From contig CAUJNA010002168.1 of the NCBI GenBank assembly GCA_963377175.1, forward strand, positions 250,001-314,000: 64,000 nucleotides of DNA, given 5' to 3'. This document shows, piece after piece, positions 22,082 through 31,582 of this stretch. Origin of the DNA: Effrenium voratum. Lineage: Eukaryota > Sar > Dinophyceae > Suessiales > Symbiodiniaceae. Under the pieces are notes generated by a model. It searched no databases, was not told the DNA's origin, and saw nothing but the letters and a program-made list of their open reading frames with translations. How positions within the stretch are numbered: position 1 is the first letter of the stretch; each line of letters starts with the position of its first letter. The translations under genes and the position numbers were made by a program.

Positions 22082-22179
22082 CTAGGTCCCCCAGTGGTGC
22101 CCTTTTACATCCTTTTCCCCGAAAATAGACTACACGAAAAAGGGCACCCTTATTCTAACCTCTCTACTGGAGGACCTAG
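22082..22179 (+). mobile_element. MITE family 1 with AACAA target duplication
   Basis: CTAGGTCCCCCAGTGG...CTACTGGAGGACCTAG is flanked by AACAA at 22,077-22,081 and 22,180-22,184. The GGGGGAGGGTT block is deleted. The tips are well preserved. Confidence 0.8.
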
Positions 22180-22734
22180 AACAAGGTCAGGTGGTATTTT
22201 GAACCGCATGCGGTGCTCTTTCTTGTGCTTGGCCCGACCGCAGCCTGGGAAGCAAACCAAGGATTCAAGTCGCCAATCAAAGCGCACCGCCGGTTTTGCT
22301 TCGGATGCCGCTTTACCTGTACAAAGGCACAGCCGACGGTGCCCGACCGAGGCCCGACGGTGCCAGCGGGCCCCGGTCGGGCCCGACGGCGCAATCGAAG
22401 CTCCAAACTGCCACCGTCGCCCGTTTTGCTTAGGGTGTTTGAACTGTAGAGCAGCAGCCTTGTGGAACCCTTGTGGCACCCTTGTTGTATTGAAAGCAGC
22501 ACTTTTCTTATCAGCACCCTGATTCCAACTGCATTTTCAACCATGTCCAAAATCCCAAGTATGGTATCCCAAAAGCAGTTGTTGGGAGCCGGGATTCTAC
22601 CATGTCCTATTTCAGGTTTGTCTTTCTTGCACTCCGGGTACTTTCCCTTGAAACTCCTTGGCGATTTTGAACAAGGCAAACATTCACATCAAGCTCGGAG
22701 TGACCTGCTGGTTTCCATGCAGTGTTTCGCACTT

Positions 22735-22800
22735 GGCTTTTGCCATTCTGAGGGCATGCCTCTAAACTTCAGAGGCATGCCCTCAAAATGGCAAAAGCCA
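22735..22800. repeat. Near-perfect 66-bp hairpin
   Basis: The arms (22,735-22,764 and 22,771-22,800) are 30 nt each with one mismatch, separated by a loop of about 6 nt. They begin TGGCTTTTGCCATT and end AATGGCAAAAGCCA, with GAGGGCATGCCTCT nearest the loop. It could be a very short inverted-repeat element or a small-RNA hairpin. No target duplication or polymerase III signal was seen. Confidence 0.7.
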
Positions 22801-23070
22801 TGGTTTTGTTTTTGACCATCTGCTCGATCGGACGTGATGTTGAGACTATGTTTCTAAGGCTTTGGTTACAGGGATCCCTGAAATTCTGAATTCGCTTCCT
22901 TCTGAATTGGCTTCCCTTTGAACCCTCCATTTTTGAGGCAACCGGTGCAGCCTTGAATCATTCTAGGGATACATTCCCCATGTATCCTTCTCTCTAAAAA
23001 CCCACCCAAAACCCTGAGGAACCAGCGATCGGTTTTTGAAAAGAACGATGGTTGAAAAGAATGCTTGGAA

Positions 23071-23184
23071 TCAATTTGCTGAAGAGTACTTGTTACTTTC
23101 CCTTGTTGGTTTTAAAAGGACTTCGTCACTACTGGACATATTTCATTTTTTTTTCACTTTCCCTTGGCTATTACCCAAATGGAA
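23071..23184 (+). mobile_element. MITE family 3 copy, diverged
   Basis: The interior TTTCCCTTGTTGGTTTTAAA, CACTACTGGACATATTTCA and the right end ACCCAAATGGAAG are recognisable. The left tip is weak (TTTGCTGAAGAG). It ends only about 28 nt before the PPR exon frame begins. Confidence 0.5.
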
Positions 23185-23211
23185 GCTTGACCGCCGGAAA
23201 AAACCCGTCGT

Positions 23212-23335
23212 GAGCCCCCCCGCGCGCCTTCCTTCGCTCAGGCCCTCGCCGCCTGCGGGCGCCTGCGCGCCTGGCGGGCCGCGGCAGTGCTGGCGACCCA
23301 AAGCTTCCAGCGGGACGCGGTGGCCCAGGGGCCGG
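23212..23335 (+). CDS. PPR-repeat exon (alanine-rich)
   Basis: The frame reads EPPRAPSFAQALAACGRLRA, then WRAAAVLATQSFQRDAVAQG. SFAQALAAC corresponds to helix A (consensus VSYNAAISAC), and RLRAWRAAAVLA to helix B with its tryptophan. The sequence is much more GC-rich than its flanks. The start is uncertain: TTCGCTCAG at 23,233-23,241 could instead be an acceptor, in which case the exon would open at ALAACG. The donor is not resolved (several GC and GT options lie at 23,300-23,370). Same strand as the other PPR exons. Confidence 0.6.
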
Positions 23336-23831
23336 GCGCCGAGCGACGCGAAGCCGAGCCGAGGGGTGGGTCGAGCGCCAAGCGCGAAGGAAAATTTGGG
23401 AGTAGAGAAGAGGGCGTCCTTCCAGAGGCTGAAAAAGGAAGATTTGTTTTTTTTAGATATGTTCGCCGGGGTTCAACGGGAATCGATCATTATCGTGTAT
23501 TGATCTTGGTGTGGAAAGGAATCGATTTCAGGACTGGTCATATTTCCTCATGCTTTCAAGGGCGCTTAAGCAAATAGACAGAGGCTTTTGAAACCAGGAG
23601 GTTCAACCCGAACATACGGTGGCTCTTCGTTTTTGTTTTTGGTTGTTCTTCATCGTTCTTTTCAATAACCGTTTGTTTCCCCTTGGTTTTGGATGGTTTC
23701 CTGAAAAGAACGATTTCTGGGTTCAGAATGGACATAGAAGGTAACCCTAGAATAATTTCCCCCTTTTGGGGACATCAACCATTGGTTTAAGTGGAACGCC
23801 CGGGGACTTGGGTTGCATGGCTCCCGGCCGG

Positions 23832-23905
23832 AGGGCCGCGGTGGCAGCGGCGGGAGCCGGCGGCTGGCAGCGCGCAGTGGCTCAACTGGCCATGCCAGGC
23901 GGGGC
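23832..23905 (+). CDS. PPR-repeat exon fragment
   Basis: The frame reads AAVAAAGAGGWQRAVAQLAM, then PGGALFP. AVAAAGAGGWQRAVAQLAM fits the PPR core (A-x-A-A-C-G-x-G-x-W-Q-x-A-L-x-L-L) with Gly in place of Cys. It is preceded by CGGCCGGAG, so GAG may be the acceptor. The ends are approximate. It lies about 500 nt after the previous PPR exon and is unusually alanine-rich. Confidence 0.58.
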
Positions 23906-23932
23906 GCTCTTCCCAAGGTCCATAGGCTTGAT

Positions 23933-24033
23933 ATGGCAGTGGTTGTCAAAAATAGGTACCAAAATGGGTTTCCCCGGTAAATGAATCCAAGGACTAAAAC
24001 CTGCGGTTTTTCCAGTGGTTTAATTTTGACCTA
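23933..24033 (-). mobile_element. Family 5 repeat, inverted copy
   Basis: Read on the minus strand it contains the family phrases GTCAAAATTAAACCAC, AAACCGCAGG and TTTACCGGGGAAACCC. It overlaps no coding candidate. Confidence 0.45.
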
Positions 24034-24539
24034 TACCCATATTTTTGCCAAAATGTGGGCTACTAGTGGGGGGGTTCCAGGTATGTAATTTTGACCCACC
24101 TTCACAGGCGCAATCTCCTGTATTTTTTCTCACTTGCCGAGTTCCGAAACGGACTTTCGCCACTACTTTGGGTTTGGACCATTTTTGGTGGAAAATCACA
24201 GACGTTTGGTTACCTTCTGTTTCTTGCATACCCACTCGGGAAGTGAGGTGCTTTGTTGAGGGTGGCTTTTTTAAGGTTGGTCTCAAGCAAGGGACGCCAA
24301 CAGGAAAGCCAGCATTTTGTGGGTCCCCCTGTTTTGACACATACCCAAGCGTCTGTTGAATGCTTCGCATTTTTTATTAAACAAAGTTTCTCAGAACACA
24401 GGCCGGCAGGCCTTCTCGAGGGCCTGTTGTCCTTTGAGTCCGTCCTTTGGCTTCAGATGTTCGGTTGAAATCGATGGATCGTTCTCTGGTTTCGCTGTTC
24501 TCATCATTCCTCTTAACTTTGTTGCATGTTGCTTGGCTG

Positions 24540-24627
24540 TTAGGACTTTAACTTTTTGCCAACTCATGGGTTTTCCATTAAACCACTAAAAGTTAAACTT
24601 TTAGCAGGGGTGCAGAAAGCAACCGAG
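24540..24627 (+). mobile_element. Family 4 repeat, TTAGGACTTTAACTTTTTGCC type
   Basis: It shares TTAGGACTTTAACTTTTTGC, ATGGGTTTTCCATTAAACCA and AGTTAAACTTTTAGCAGGGG with copies at 27,383-27,540, 57,489-57,598 and 62,512-62,612. It closely matches the 62.5 kb copy, including the downstream GCAGAAAGCAACCGAGTT. Confidence 0.55.
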
Positions 24628-24959
24628 TTAACTAAACGCTGAACATGAAGGAGCTTTGTCCAAGCAGGGCCCCCCAAGGCACCATGGATCTTTGGGGCCC
24701 CAAGGCGTCGGGGCACATGTTTGCTTTGGGACTGGGGCTCATTCGGCGATGACGAACACCGTTTGCAACCACATGGGTTGCCATGGCATAAGGCGGCGGC
24801 TCGTGTTCAGTCAATTGGCTTGTAAGCAAGTACATGGCGGCTCGTGCGCCTCCAAGATACGCTGTTGTCCAAATCAATCCTTCTGCCACATATGGCTGCT
24901 TCTCAATTTCGGAGACTCCTCAGATTGGAGGCTTCCCTTTTTGTTTCTCTTCGAAACCA

Positions 24960-25700
24960 CTTTGTTTTTCCTTTTTTTCTTCTTTTTTTCTTTTTCTCGA
25001 AACACCCATCTTGGTTGCCCTGTCTCATTCGCAAAAAAGTTCCCATTCGGACTTCCCGTCCCTTTCCTTCGAAAGCATCCAACTGGTGGTGTCCTTTAAA
25101 GGAATCCCCAAAACCGGTTCATTTCCCCACCTATCGCAGCAGCAAGTTATATTGGTGTGGCCAAATTCCCCAAGCAACCATGGGGGTTCCCTCCAACTTT
25201 GACACATACCCAGATGGGCTAACTCAGCAGCGATTTTGTGGGTCCCCGAAGGCGTAATCCCCAAAACCTTGCCATCCTCAGGCGTTCAAGTGTTTCTTGA
25301 ATCTTCTTTGGCCTGATTTGCTAGGGGCCCACCAACTCATCCCCCAAAAACAAACACCCTGTTTTGTAGAAGCTTTCCCATTTTTGGGGTCCCATTTCGA
25401 CTGCCCCCGTCCCTTCCCACTTCGAAGGCACTGATCCTGGCATCCTGGTGGCTTCCTTCAAAGGAATCCTCAAAACCGGTTCATTTCCCCCATTCCCCAC
25501 CGATTTTCGCACCAGCAAGTTCTGGGGCCAAATATCCCCAAAGCGACCATGAGGTTCCCTCAAAACTCCCTCCAACCATGTTCCCCAGTTCATTTCCCTC
25601 CATCCCTTGGTTCCTCTTGGTGTCCGATTTTTCAAACCGCCCCATTTTGTTAAAAAAAGAAGAAGCGCACACCCATGTTGGTTTCCCCTTTCGCCTTAGA
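24960..25700 (+). repeat. Diverged tandem duplication, unit about 360 bp
   Basis: The block ATTCGGACTTCCCGTCCCTT..CTTCGAAAGCATCC..CCAAAACCGGTTCATTTCCCC..AGCAAG at 25,040-25,150 recurs in the same order at 25,385-25,520. Flanking phrases (AACACCCATCTTGGTTGCCC and ACACCCATGTTGGTTTCCCC) repeat as well. It is a local segmental duplication with no coding support. Confidence 0.55.
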
Positions 25701-25785
25701 AGAAGTCAATTAGAAAAGAAATCCATTAAAATCTAGACTTTTTCATAATCCTAACATTAACTTCCCGTCCCAATCCCTCCCTCAG

Positions 25786-25983
25786 GCGTGGAGTCCGACG
25801 TCGTGGCCCGCAACGCGGCGCTGGCCGCCGCGGGCTCCGCCGCCGCGTGGCGCCGGGCGCTGGCCGCGGCGGCGGCCGCGGCGGGCGCCGGGGTCGCCGC
25901 CAGCGCCGCCACGGGCAACGCGGCGGTGGCGGCGCTGGCGGGCGCCGCGGAGTGGCGCAGGGCGCTGAGGCTGTGCCGAAGGA
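25786..25983 (+). CDS. PPR exon with two 35-residue repeats
   Basis: A pyrimidine tract ending CCCTCAG (AG at 25,784-25,785) precedes GC-rich sequence whose frame starts GVESDVVARNAALAAAGS and continues with AAAWRRAL. The motif x-x-x-N-A-A-(9)-W-R-R-A-L occurs twice: VVARNAAL...WRRAL, and 35 residues later ATGNAAVA...EWRRAL. An exact 35-residue period is the PPR hallmark. Extra alanines replace many usual positions, so the repeats are atypical but keep the helix-A NAA and helix-B W-R-x-A-L anchors. The frame stays open to about 26,010, where a TA microsatellite starts. The donor is probably at 25,975-25,995. Confidence 0.75.
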
Positions 25984-26015
25984 GCGAAATGGCTTCAAGG
26001 GGAAACGCGCAGAAT

Positions 26016-26066
26016 ACGTATATATATATATATATGTTGTTGTTTATATATATATATATATATGTA
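26016..26066. repeat. TA microsatellite
   Basis: Two TATATATA runs are separated by TGTTGTTGTT. It begins about 30 nt after the PPR exon. Confidence 0.8.
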
Positions 26067-26740
26067 TTTATTTGTTTTATTTATTTGTTGTATTTATTTT
26101 GACTTCAGGGTAGCGACTTGTTTTCGGTTGGTTTGAAGGGTAAAGGAAGCTCAACACTAAAAAGGGCCCCCCCTGTTTTGAAATATGCGCACACGTCAGC
26201 CCCGGATGAAAGCGGGTCCTGGTGAGCAACTGGCGGGGCAACTCCCCACAAAATGATTTGGACTGTTTTTTTCTTGACCCTACATCAAAACCAAATAGGA
26301 ATTCTGCTTAATCCCCGGGTTCCTATTAAATCAGCCGGTTTTGCAGTGTGACGTTGAGCCCATAGACTGAGCATCATTTCGGGGGAATTGCGTTTTATGA
26401 ATAGGGCTCTTTAGACCACAAAACTCTTGGCCATTCAAGACGTTGCCTTTTCCACCATATCAAACAGAAACCACTTTTGAGGTGGAGGGTAGCGCCGCTG
26501 TTTGAGCTGTCAATTTTGGGATAGCCAGTTCAGAGCTTGGCCATAGACGCTGATTTGGTTTCCAATTATGAATCATCGGGTGTTTCCCTGGGGCCGATTT
26601 CAGCATAGCCCAAGTTCTCCCTCCCCAATGTGTTGCCCCAAAGGCGCTCTCCGCCACAGCGAAACCCCATGGTCCTGTCAGGGTTTCCAACTCATTTCCG
26701 GGTTTGAGAATCAATCGCCTCAAAATTCCAACATGATATA

Positions 26741-26826
26741 TGGGTCAAAATTAAACCACCCAGAAAACCGCAGGTTTTAGTCCTATTTTTCCGTTTTACC
26801 AGGGTTTCATTTTGGGGTTAGCCCAT
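26741..26826 (+). mobile_element. Family 5 repeat copy
   Basis: TGGGTCAAAATTAAACCACC, AACCGCAGGTTTTAGTCC and TTTACCAGGGTTTCATTTTG match the 18,955 and 48,261 copies. The right end is worn. Confidence 0.45.
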
Positions 26827-26884
26827 CTTTGACCGCTCCCATATTTCAATCACCCAGACAAATCATCACTCACGGAATCTCCTG

Positions 26885-27091
26885 GCCTTCAGCTGTGTCT
26901 CAAGACTTGTGGGTCCAACATCTGCATGCCGCGTGAAAGCAGATGGCGCACCGCTTGGAATCGCTTCATTGATTAGTGCTTTCCTGAACGCAGATGGGCA
27001 TGTCATCCAAGCCTTCACCAGCCTGATGAAAACAAACGAGCTGCTCACGCGTGTGGTTCGCGAAGCAATGGGGGGGGAACAACATTACTAG
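26885..27091. CDS. Coding-like block, strand unresolved
   Basis: Both strands look protein-like. The plus strand (26,909-27,088) reads GIASLISAFLNADGHVIQAF, then TSLMKTNELLTRVVREAMGG. The minus strand (27,048-26,866) includes FVFIRLVKAWMTCPSAFRKA. Only one can be real. The low complexity expected of random sequence is absent, and it may be a worn exon or pseudogene. I do not recognise either peptide. A possible acceptor for the plus frame is GTGAAAGCAG at 26,932-26,941. Confidence 0.3.
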
Positions 27092-27382
27092 AAGATGAGG
27101 GCAGCCGATATGAAGATGAGGGCATATGCCGCGTTCTTACAGACGGGTTCCTTTTGAATGCTTCGCGACACTGCATTGTCCTGTGCCGGGGATTGTTACC
27201 AGTTGAATGGGTCTTCTGAGATTACTCATTTGTCCCTTTGCCGACCTTTTGCCTTTCCACTTGCCTGCCTTTTCAATCATGTCCAAAACCCCCTGGGTGT
27301 CCAAAATTCAGTGGTTGGGTGCTAGCATTTCATTTCCTGGTCGTGTGGCTCGTGAGGGAAACTTTTGGTGCAGTTTGCCAAG

Positions 27383-27540
27383 GGATGTTAGGACTTGAAC
27401 CTTTTGCCAATGAATTTGGGTTTTCCGTATTAAACTTTGCTTGGATGTTAGGACTTGAACTTTTTGCCAATTAATGGGTTTTCCATTAAACCAACTAAAA
27501 GTTATTCGCTTTTAGCCGGGCTTCGCAGATTTCGCCACCG
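27383..27540 (+). mobile_element. Family 4 repeat with partial internal duplication
   Basis: GGATGTTAGGACTTGAAC..TTTTGCCAAT occurs twice (27,383 and 27,445), followed by GGGTTTTCCATTAAACCAAC and GGGCTTCGCAGATTTCGCCACCG. The last phrase also follows the 57.5 kb copy, so it belongs to the element. The next PPR exon starts about 18 nt after this repeat. Confidence 0.55.
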
Positions 27541-27557
27541 AGTCTAAGAGCCCTCAG

Positions 27558-27677
27558 GACGGTGCTGGCCAGAAGTGCGCTGTGCAGCGCCTGCGAGAAA
27601 GCCGACCGCTGGCAGACGGCCCTGGAGATCCTTTGCGACATGCCCGCGCAGGCGGAGATGGGGACGCGGGCGAGCAG
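27558..27677 (+). CDS. PPR-repeat exon
   Basis: GAGCCCTCAG (AG at 27,556-27,557) opens a frame reading TVLARSALCSACEKADRWQT, then ALEILCDMPAQAEM. It contains helix A with the classic SACEKA, helix B W-Q-T-A-L-E-I-L, and the M-P linker, which is a textbook dinoflagellate PPR repeat. A GT donor follows AGCAG at 27,678 (GTTTGG), giving a 120-nt exon with TRAS at its end. The RNA-binding role is inferred from the family. It is the clearest single PPR unit in the window. Confidence 0.8.
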
Positions 27678-28337
27678 GTTTGGGGCCCCCAATCAACTCA
27701 GGCGTTTTTGTTTTTTGTTTTTTTTCTTTTCGGCCCGGGATATTCTTTGCGGCCGCGACACTTTGAATGAGGGTTTTGGGGCTAATTTCTGTAGCCACCG
27801 TTATGATCAGGTAGACATGGGGATGGCTGAACTCTATCGCTCAAGGCGACCCATTTAACATCTTGGCTGTTGCCCCATGGTCTAGGTACAACTGCGCTTA
27901 AAGGACCTCCTGTTCCCTGGCAACTGAATTCTCACTTGTTGACTTGTGGTATGGTCCTACTTCGCAAAAGGGCTCATGTGCCAAAGACAAGGCCCCTAGA
28001 AATACTAGAAATAGATTCCGGCTTGCTGCACGTTGAAGCCCATGCCCCCCTGTGACTTGAGAGAATAGCAGGGCTTTGGAGGAAACAGGGGCGATCCCAA
28101 CTGGTAGATGGACGTTGCATCCACCGGTTGGCATGGACAAAGCCGTTGATAAACGAGCAATCCCAAGAGGGCATTGGTGGATTGTGTTCATGGTGTAATC
28201 CACATTACGAATCTGCAGGACTGTCCCCTAAATCATTTCCCCTGGTGTAAATCAGTACGAATCTCCAGGACTGTCCCCCCCAGACCATTTCCCCTGGTTT
28301 TTGTGTGTCCCAAATTGGAGATCTGGAGCGCAAAACT

Positions 28338-28459
28338 TCCTCCATGTGCTGGAACCGAATATTTGTTATCTTCCCCTGTTGGTTTATAGAGGGCATCGAT
28401 TTCACTACTGGACATATGTTTCCTCATTTTCCCCAGGGGTCGAAAAACGCAAATGGAAG
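28338..28459 (+). mobile_element. MITE family 3 copy
   Basis: CTTCCTCCATGTGCTGGAA is at the left and CGCAAATGGAAG at the right. The interior has TTCCCCTGTTGGTTTATAG, TTTCACTACTGGACATATG and TTTTCCCCAGGGG. Confidence 0.6.
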
Positions 28460-28665
28460 TTTTCGACTTTTGGGGGAGTTTAGAGGGATATGGTTGTGGG
28501 TCAAACCCTAAGGTGCCTGTCTGTGGATGGTTACCACTCCACTGTTGTCTTTTTAGAGGCTTTCTGGGTGTTCACCGGGGCACCGTTAAGTTGACCCATA
28601 GCCAAATCTCAGTTTGGAGGGATATGTTTGTGGCTGGTTTGGAGTTTGGAGCGCAACACCTGCAG

Positions 28666-28723
28666 GACCTGAGGCCCAACTTGGTCTCCTTTGGCGCAGC
28701 CATCAGCGCCTGTGAGAAGAAGG
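28666..28723 (+). CDS. PPR-repeat exon (helix A part)
   Basis: ACCTGCAG (AG at 28,664-28,665) opens DLRPNLVSFGAAISACEKK. LRPNLVSF is the inter-repeat linker and helix-A start, and GAAISACEK completes helix A. The frame then loses PPR character although it stays open, so a donor close to 28,723 is likely; AAGGCGCG offers a GC donor after GAGAAG or AAGAAG. Splitting a repeat just after ACEK matches exons that begin at the following helix B (31.3, 40.0 and 48.0 kb). Confidence 0.72.
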
Positions 28724-28907
28724 CGCGGGCGACGTGCGGCGAGGGCGACTTGCGTGGCTCGGGGGATTTTGGCGGGACGCCTCCGGTTGGCGCTTGCTGT
28801 GGTCTGGTCTCATGCTAAGGGGCTCTGAGGTTTTGGGGGTTTTTGGGGTTGGTTTTGGGGCTTTTTTGGGCAGTGGCTTGGGATTGGGTTTTGGGGGAGG
28901 GGGGGAG

Positions 28908-29010
28908 CCTTTCTCACCCGTTTCTTTGTTGGGGGGAGGCTTCCCCTACCAAAATAGGATACAGAAAAAAGTTGGTACCCTTATGCTAACCTCTCTACTG
29001 GAGGACCTAG
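28908..29010 (+). mobile_element. MITE family 1, left end worn
   Basis: GGGGGAGGCTTCCCCTACC, AGTTGGTACCCTTATGC and CTACTGGAGGACCTAG are clear. The left CTAGGTCC end is lost in a G-rich tract. Confidence 0.65.
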
Positions 29011-30822
29011 AAGGGTTCTGAAAGTGTCATGTGGCTCCCTTCAAACCACAAGTTTAAGACGACGTTGTGAGGATGTCGGATTGGGATTCAGGGCTTTCCG
29101 TGATACCAGAGGGATCCTCATATTTTTAGTCATGGGCATTAGCCATCTCAGCGCAGAAAGGGTTACCCTCCCACCAATCAACATGGAACCTGACGTTTTG
29201 GGGTCCCTTTCAAAGGATATTACTTTCCTCAACCGCGGACGACTTGTTTGCTTCTGGCCACTCAGCCGCTTGGCACCATTGAACCAGAGAAAAGCCCCGT
29301 TGCGGAGCGAGCGCTTCGAGTTGAACTCGATCTGACTCTCTGCCAATTCGCCCCCTTTTGCCGCGCGGTTTGTTTGGCCATGGGCTTGACTCATAGTCAA
29401 TTTGCATGCCTGGTTTTGTGCAAAGAGCGGTTGGAACGCGGTTGGAATCCGGATGGCGAAGTCACTTGGCGAAGGCTTGTCAAAAGGAGATTCCTCTAAA
29501 CATTGTTTTTTGTATTCTTTTTATCTTCTTCTGGATTTTAGGTTAATCTATTGTGTTGACCCCAAGACTGTCCGCCTTTGTAGCTTCATGCTGCCAAACG
29601 GATCAAACCCTTCAAATAATGACTCGACTGAAGGCCCTGGCGTAGAAACCACGAGGTGCCAATGCCACGAGAGCCAGTGCTGAAACTCCCCGAAGGGTGA
29701 CACCCCGAGTTTGCTCCAAAACGACCGGCCTGACACGCACAAGTTGCGGGAGATGCGGTTTGTCTCTATGGGCGCCACTCAAAATGGGCGCTTGGATTTT
29801 GGTGTCCCTTTTGAAGCAACCATAGGAGGATATTTTTTTCACACACTCCCGTCTGTGTAACCCCTCTTTGGAACCTCTTCAAAGCCCAACGCAAAGCGAC
29901 TCCGCATCTGGACAGACTACAGAAGAGCTCACCTGGGGGTAAGACGAACCCATCCATGATGAAAGTCCCCTATTTCCGCTGGGGGAATGATAGTAATTTA
30001 TCCAGGTCTCCTCGGCTTCGCTGCGTGGTGTGGGAAGCAAGGGTGCAAGACCATGGTTGAGATCAAGAACAGGCAGGCGACCATCAAGAACCGAGAATTT
30101 GCGGCGGCCGCCGTCAAAACGGCGGCCTTGCAGGTCCAAGGGACAAGGTAGAAATTCTGCGCCAAGCGACCCGCCAACGACCAGCAAGGCCAAGTCCTGA
30201 AGAAAAGGCAGAACCAGGGACTGATGAGCAGCTGGAAACTTGGGCAATCATTTGACATTGCCTTCAAGCTGCAATGACTTCCGGTATGCGATGTAGTGCC
30301 CAATAACTGGGCAGTAATTCTGTTGATTTTGCAGCGTCGACAAGCCAGTCGTGTGAAGGTTTCAAAACGCACAAGTGTCAGTTTGGTTTGGAAACCCGAC
30401 AGCTCAATCAGCACCGTGCTTTTCCTCGGCCGCCTTTCAAACAATAAGTCTGCACAGCCAAAAAAAACCTGGAGCACCACCACCAGCTCGCGTGGGTGAA
30501 GTGTGAAACTGGCTCACGGAAATGGGAGGCCTCTCAGAGAAAGGCTCGCTCCAAAGGTGAACATAGAACGGGATGTCCCTCTTTGTGGCGAAATTCGGGG
30601 AAATCAGGAAGTCACACGACACACAAGCAGCGTCTTTTCCACCCCCCAACCTTTTGTCGGCCCGTAAACCAGATAGAAGGAAGGTTAAGCAGCAGGTTCG
30701 TTGGAAGGCAAGGTCCCCATCGACACACGGCTCTGAACTTGAATAGAGACCCTAAAAAGTGGGTTGGACATGAATCATATACCCCTCAAACAGCGGGTTG
30801 GACCTCAATCCCACCATGTCTT
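29011..30822. other. Non-coding stretch with one pseudogene-like block
   Basis: A plus-strand open frame at 29,248-29,499 looks mildly protein-like (RVELDLTLCQFAPFCRAVCL) but has no family signal. A broken coding-like block at 30,030-30,260 is listed separately. No clear inverted-repeat element was seen. Confidence 0.35.
30030..30260 (+). pseudogene. Broken coding-like block (unassigned)
   Basis: One plus frame gives MVEIKNRQATIKNREFAAAA, then VKTAALQVQGTR and a stop. A shifted frame continues plausibly (DKVEILRQATRQRPARPSPE, EEKAEPG...). The switch between frames near 30,140 suggests a frameshift in a former gene. The family is not recognised. A 161-codon open frame on the minus strand over the same DNA has poor composition and is taken as its shadow. 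Confidence 0.3.
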
Positions 30823-30925
30823 CTAGGTCCCCCAGCGGTGCCCTTCTCTGCGTTCCCCTACTAAAATAGGCGTTCTGAAGAGAAAAAGCCCGGAACCCTT
30901 ATTCTAAGCTCTCTAGTGGACCTAG
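30823..30925 (+). mobile_element. MITE family 1 copy
   Basis: CTAGGTCCCCCAGCGG...CTCTAGTGGACCTAG. No target duplication is seen. The right flank is shared with the 15,918-16,031 copy. The phrase TCAATCCCACCAT occurs on both sides (about 30,806 and 30,978). Confidence 0.65.
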
Positions 30926-31030
30926 GCTAGTTTGGGCGTCACTTTGGTTGAGCCACAGCCACATGCTGACGTTGGACATCAATCCCACCATAGTCCCTTT
31001 TCTTGGTGGCTGCCTGGCTCCCAGCTATCC

Positions 31031-31120
31031 CCTTAGCTTGCTAGCCTTTTAGTGTTTAGTGGTAGTTTCCATTTAACCCACTAAACGTTATTCACTTTGA
31101 GCGGGGGATCTGAGGGCAGC
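31031..31120 (+). mobile_element. Family 4 repeat, GTGTTTAGTGG subtype
   Basis: TTAGCTTGCTAGCCTTTTAG, GTGGTAGTTTCCATTTAACC and GCGGGGGATCTGAGGGCAGC match the 54,781-54,871 copy closely. Confidence 0.55.
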
Positions 31121-31328
31121 CCAGGCTTGTGTCTTTTTGTCCTCCTTCCCCACCGGTCAGATGGGGGCTGTTCGCTCCTTTTTTCTCGACGTTTAAAGGT
31201 CATGCAGTACGAGATCTGGTCAGAAAAACGCGCAGCTTGGGGTCTGAGTACGTCTAAAACCACCCCAGCTCCGGTCAGAAAACGGGCAGTTTTTACCTTC
31301 GATCCGCTCGCCTTCCCTCGATCCGCAG

Positions 31329-31433
31329 GCGGAGTGGCGCTGCGCGCTGCGCCTCCTCGCAACCTCCGGAAGCGGCGGGGAGATTTCCGTGGCCTTGGCT
31401 GCGGCAGTGAGCGCCTGCGAGAACGCGGCGGCC
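31329..31433 (+). CDS. PPR-repeat exon starting at helix B
   Basis: TCGATCCGCAG (AG at 31,327-31,328) opens AEWRCALRLLATSGSGGE, then ISVALAAAVSACENAA. It begins with helix B (EWRCALRLLA), runs through a short loop and helix A of the next repeat (VALAAAVSAC), and loses the pattern after ENAA. GCGGCCGGG offers GC donors near 31,433. Phase 0 start. The next PPR exon on this strand is 8.6 kb away, across the giant palindrome. Confidence 0.75.
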
Positions 31434-31439
31434 GGGGGC

Positions 31440-31582
31440 CTTGGTGGGGGGGGGAGAAGACCTGGGTGGTTGGGGCCTTGGGTGGTTTGGTTTGGTTGGT
31501 TTTGCTTTGGTTGGTTTGCTTTGGTTGGTTTGGTTGGTTTGCTTTGGTTGGTTTGGTTGGTTTGGTTGGTTGGTTTGGCAGA
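31440..31582 (+). repeat. TTGGTTTGGT-type G/T minisatellite
   Basis: Variants of TTTGGTTGGT and TTGCTTTGG are repeated over about 140 bp directly after the PPR exon. The strand is almost free of A and C here. Confidence 0.75.
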
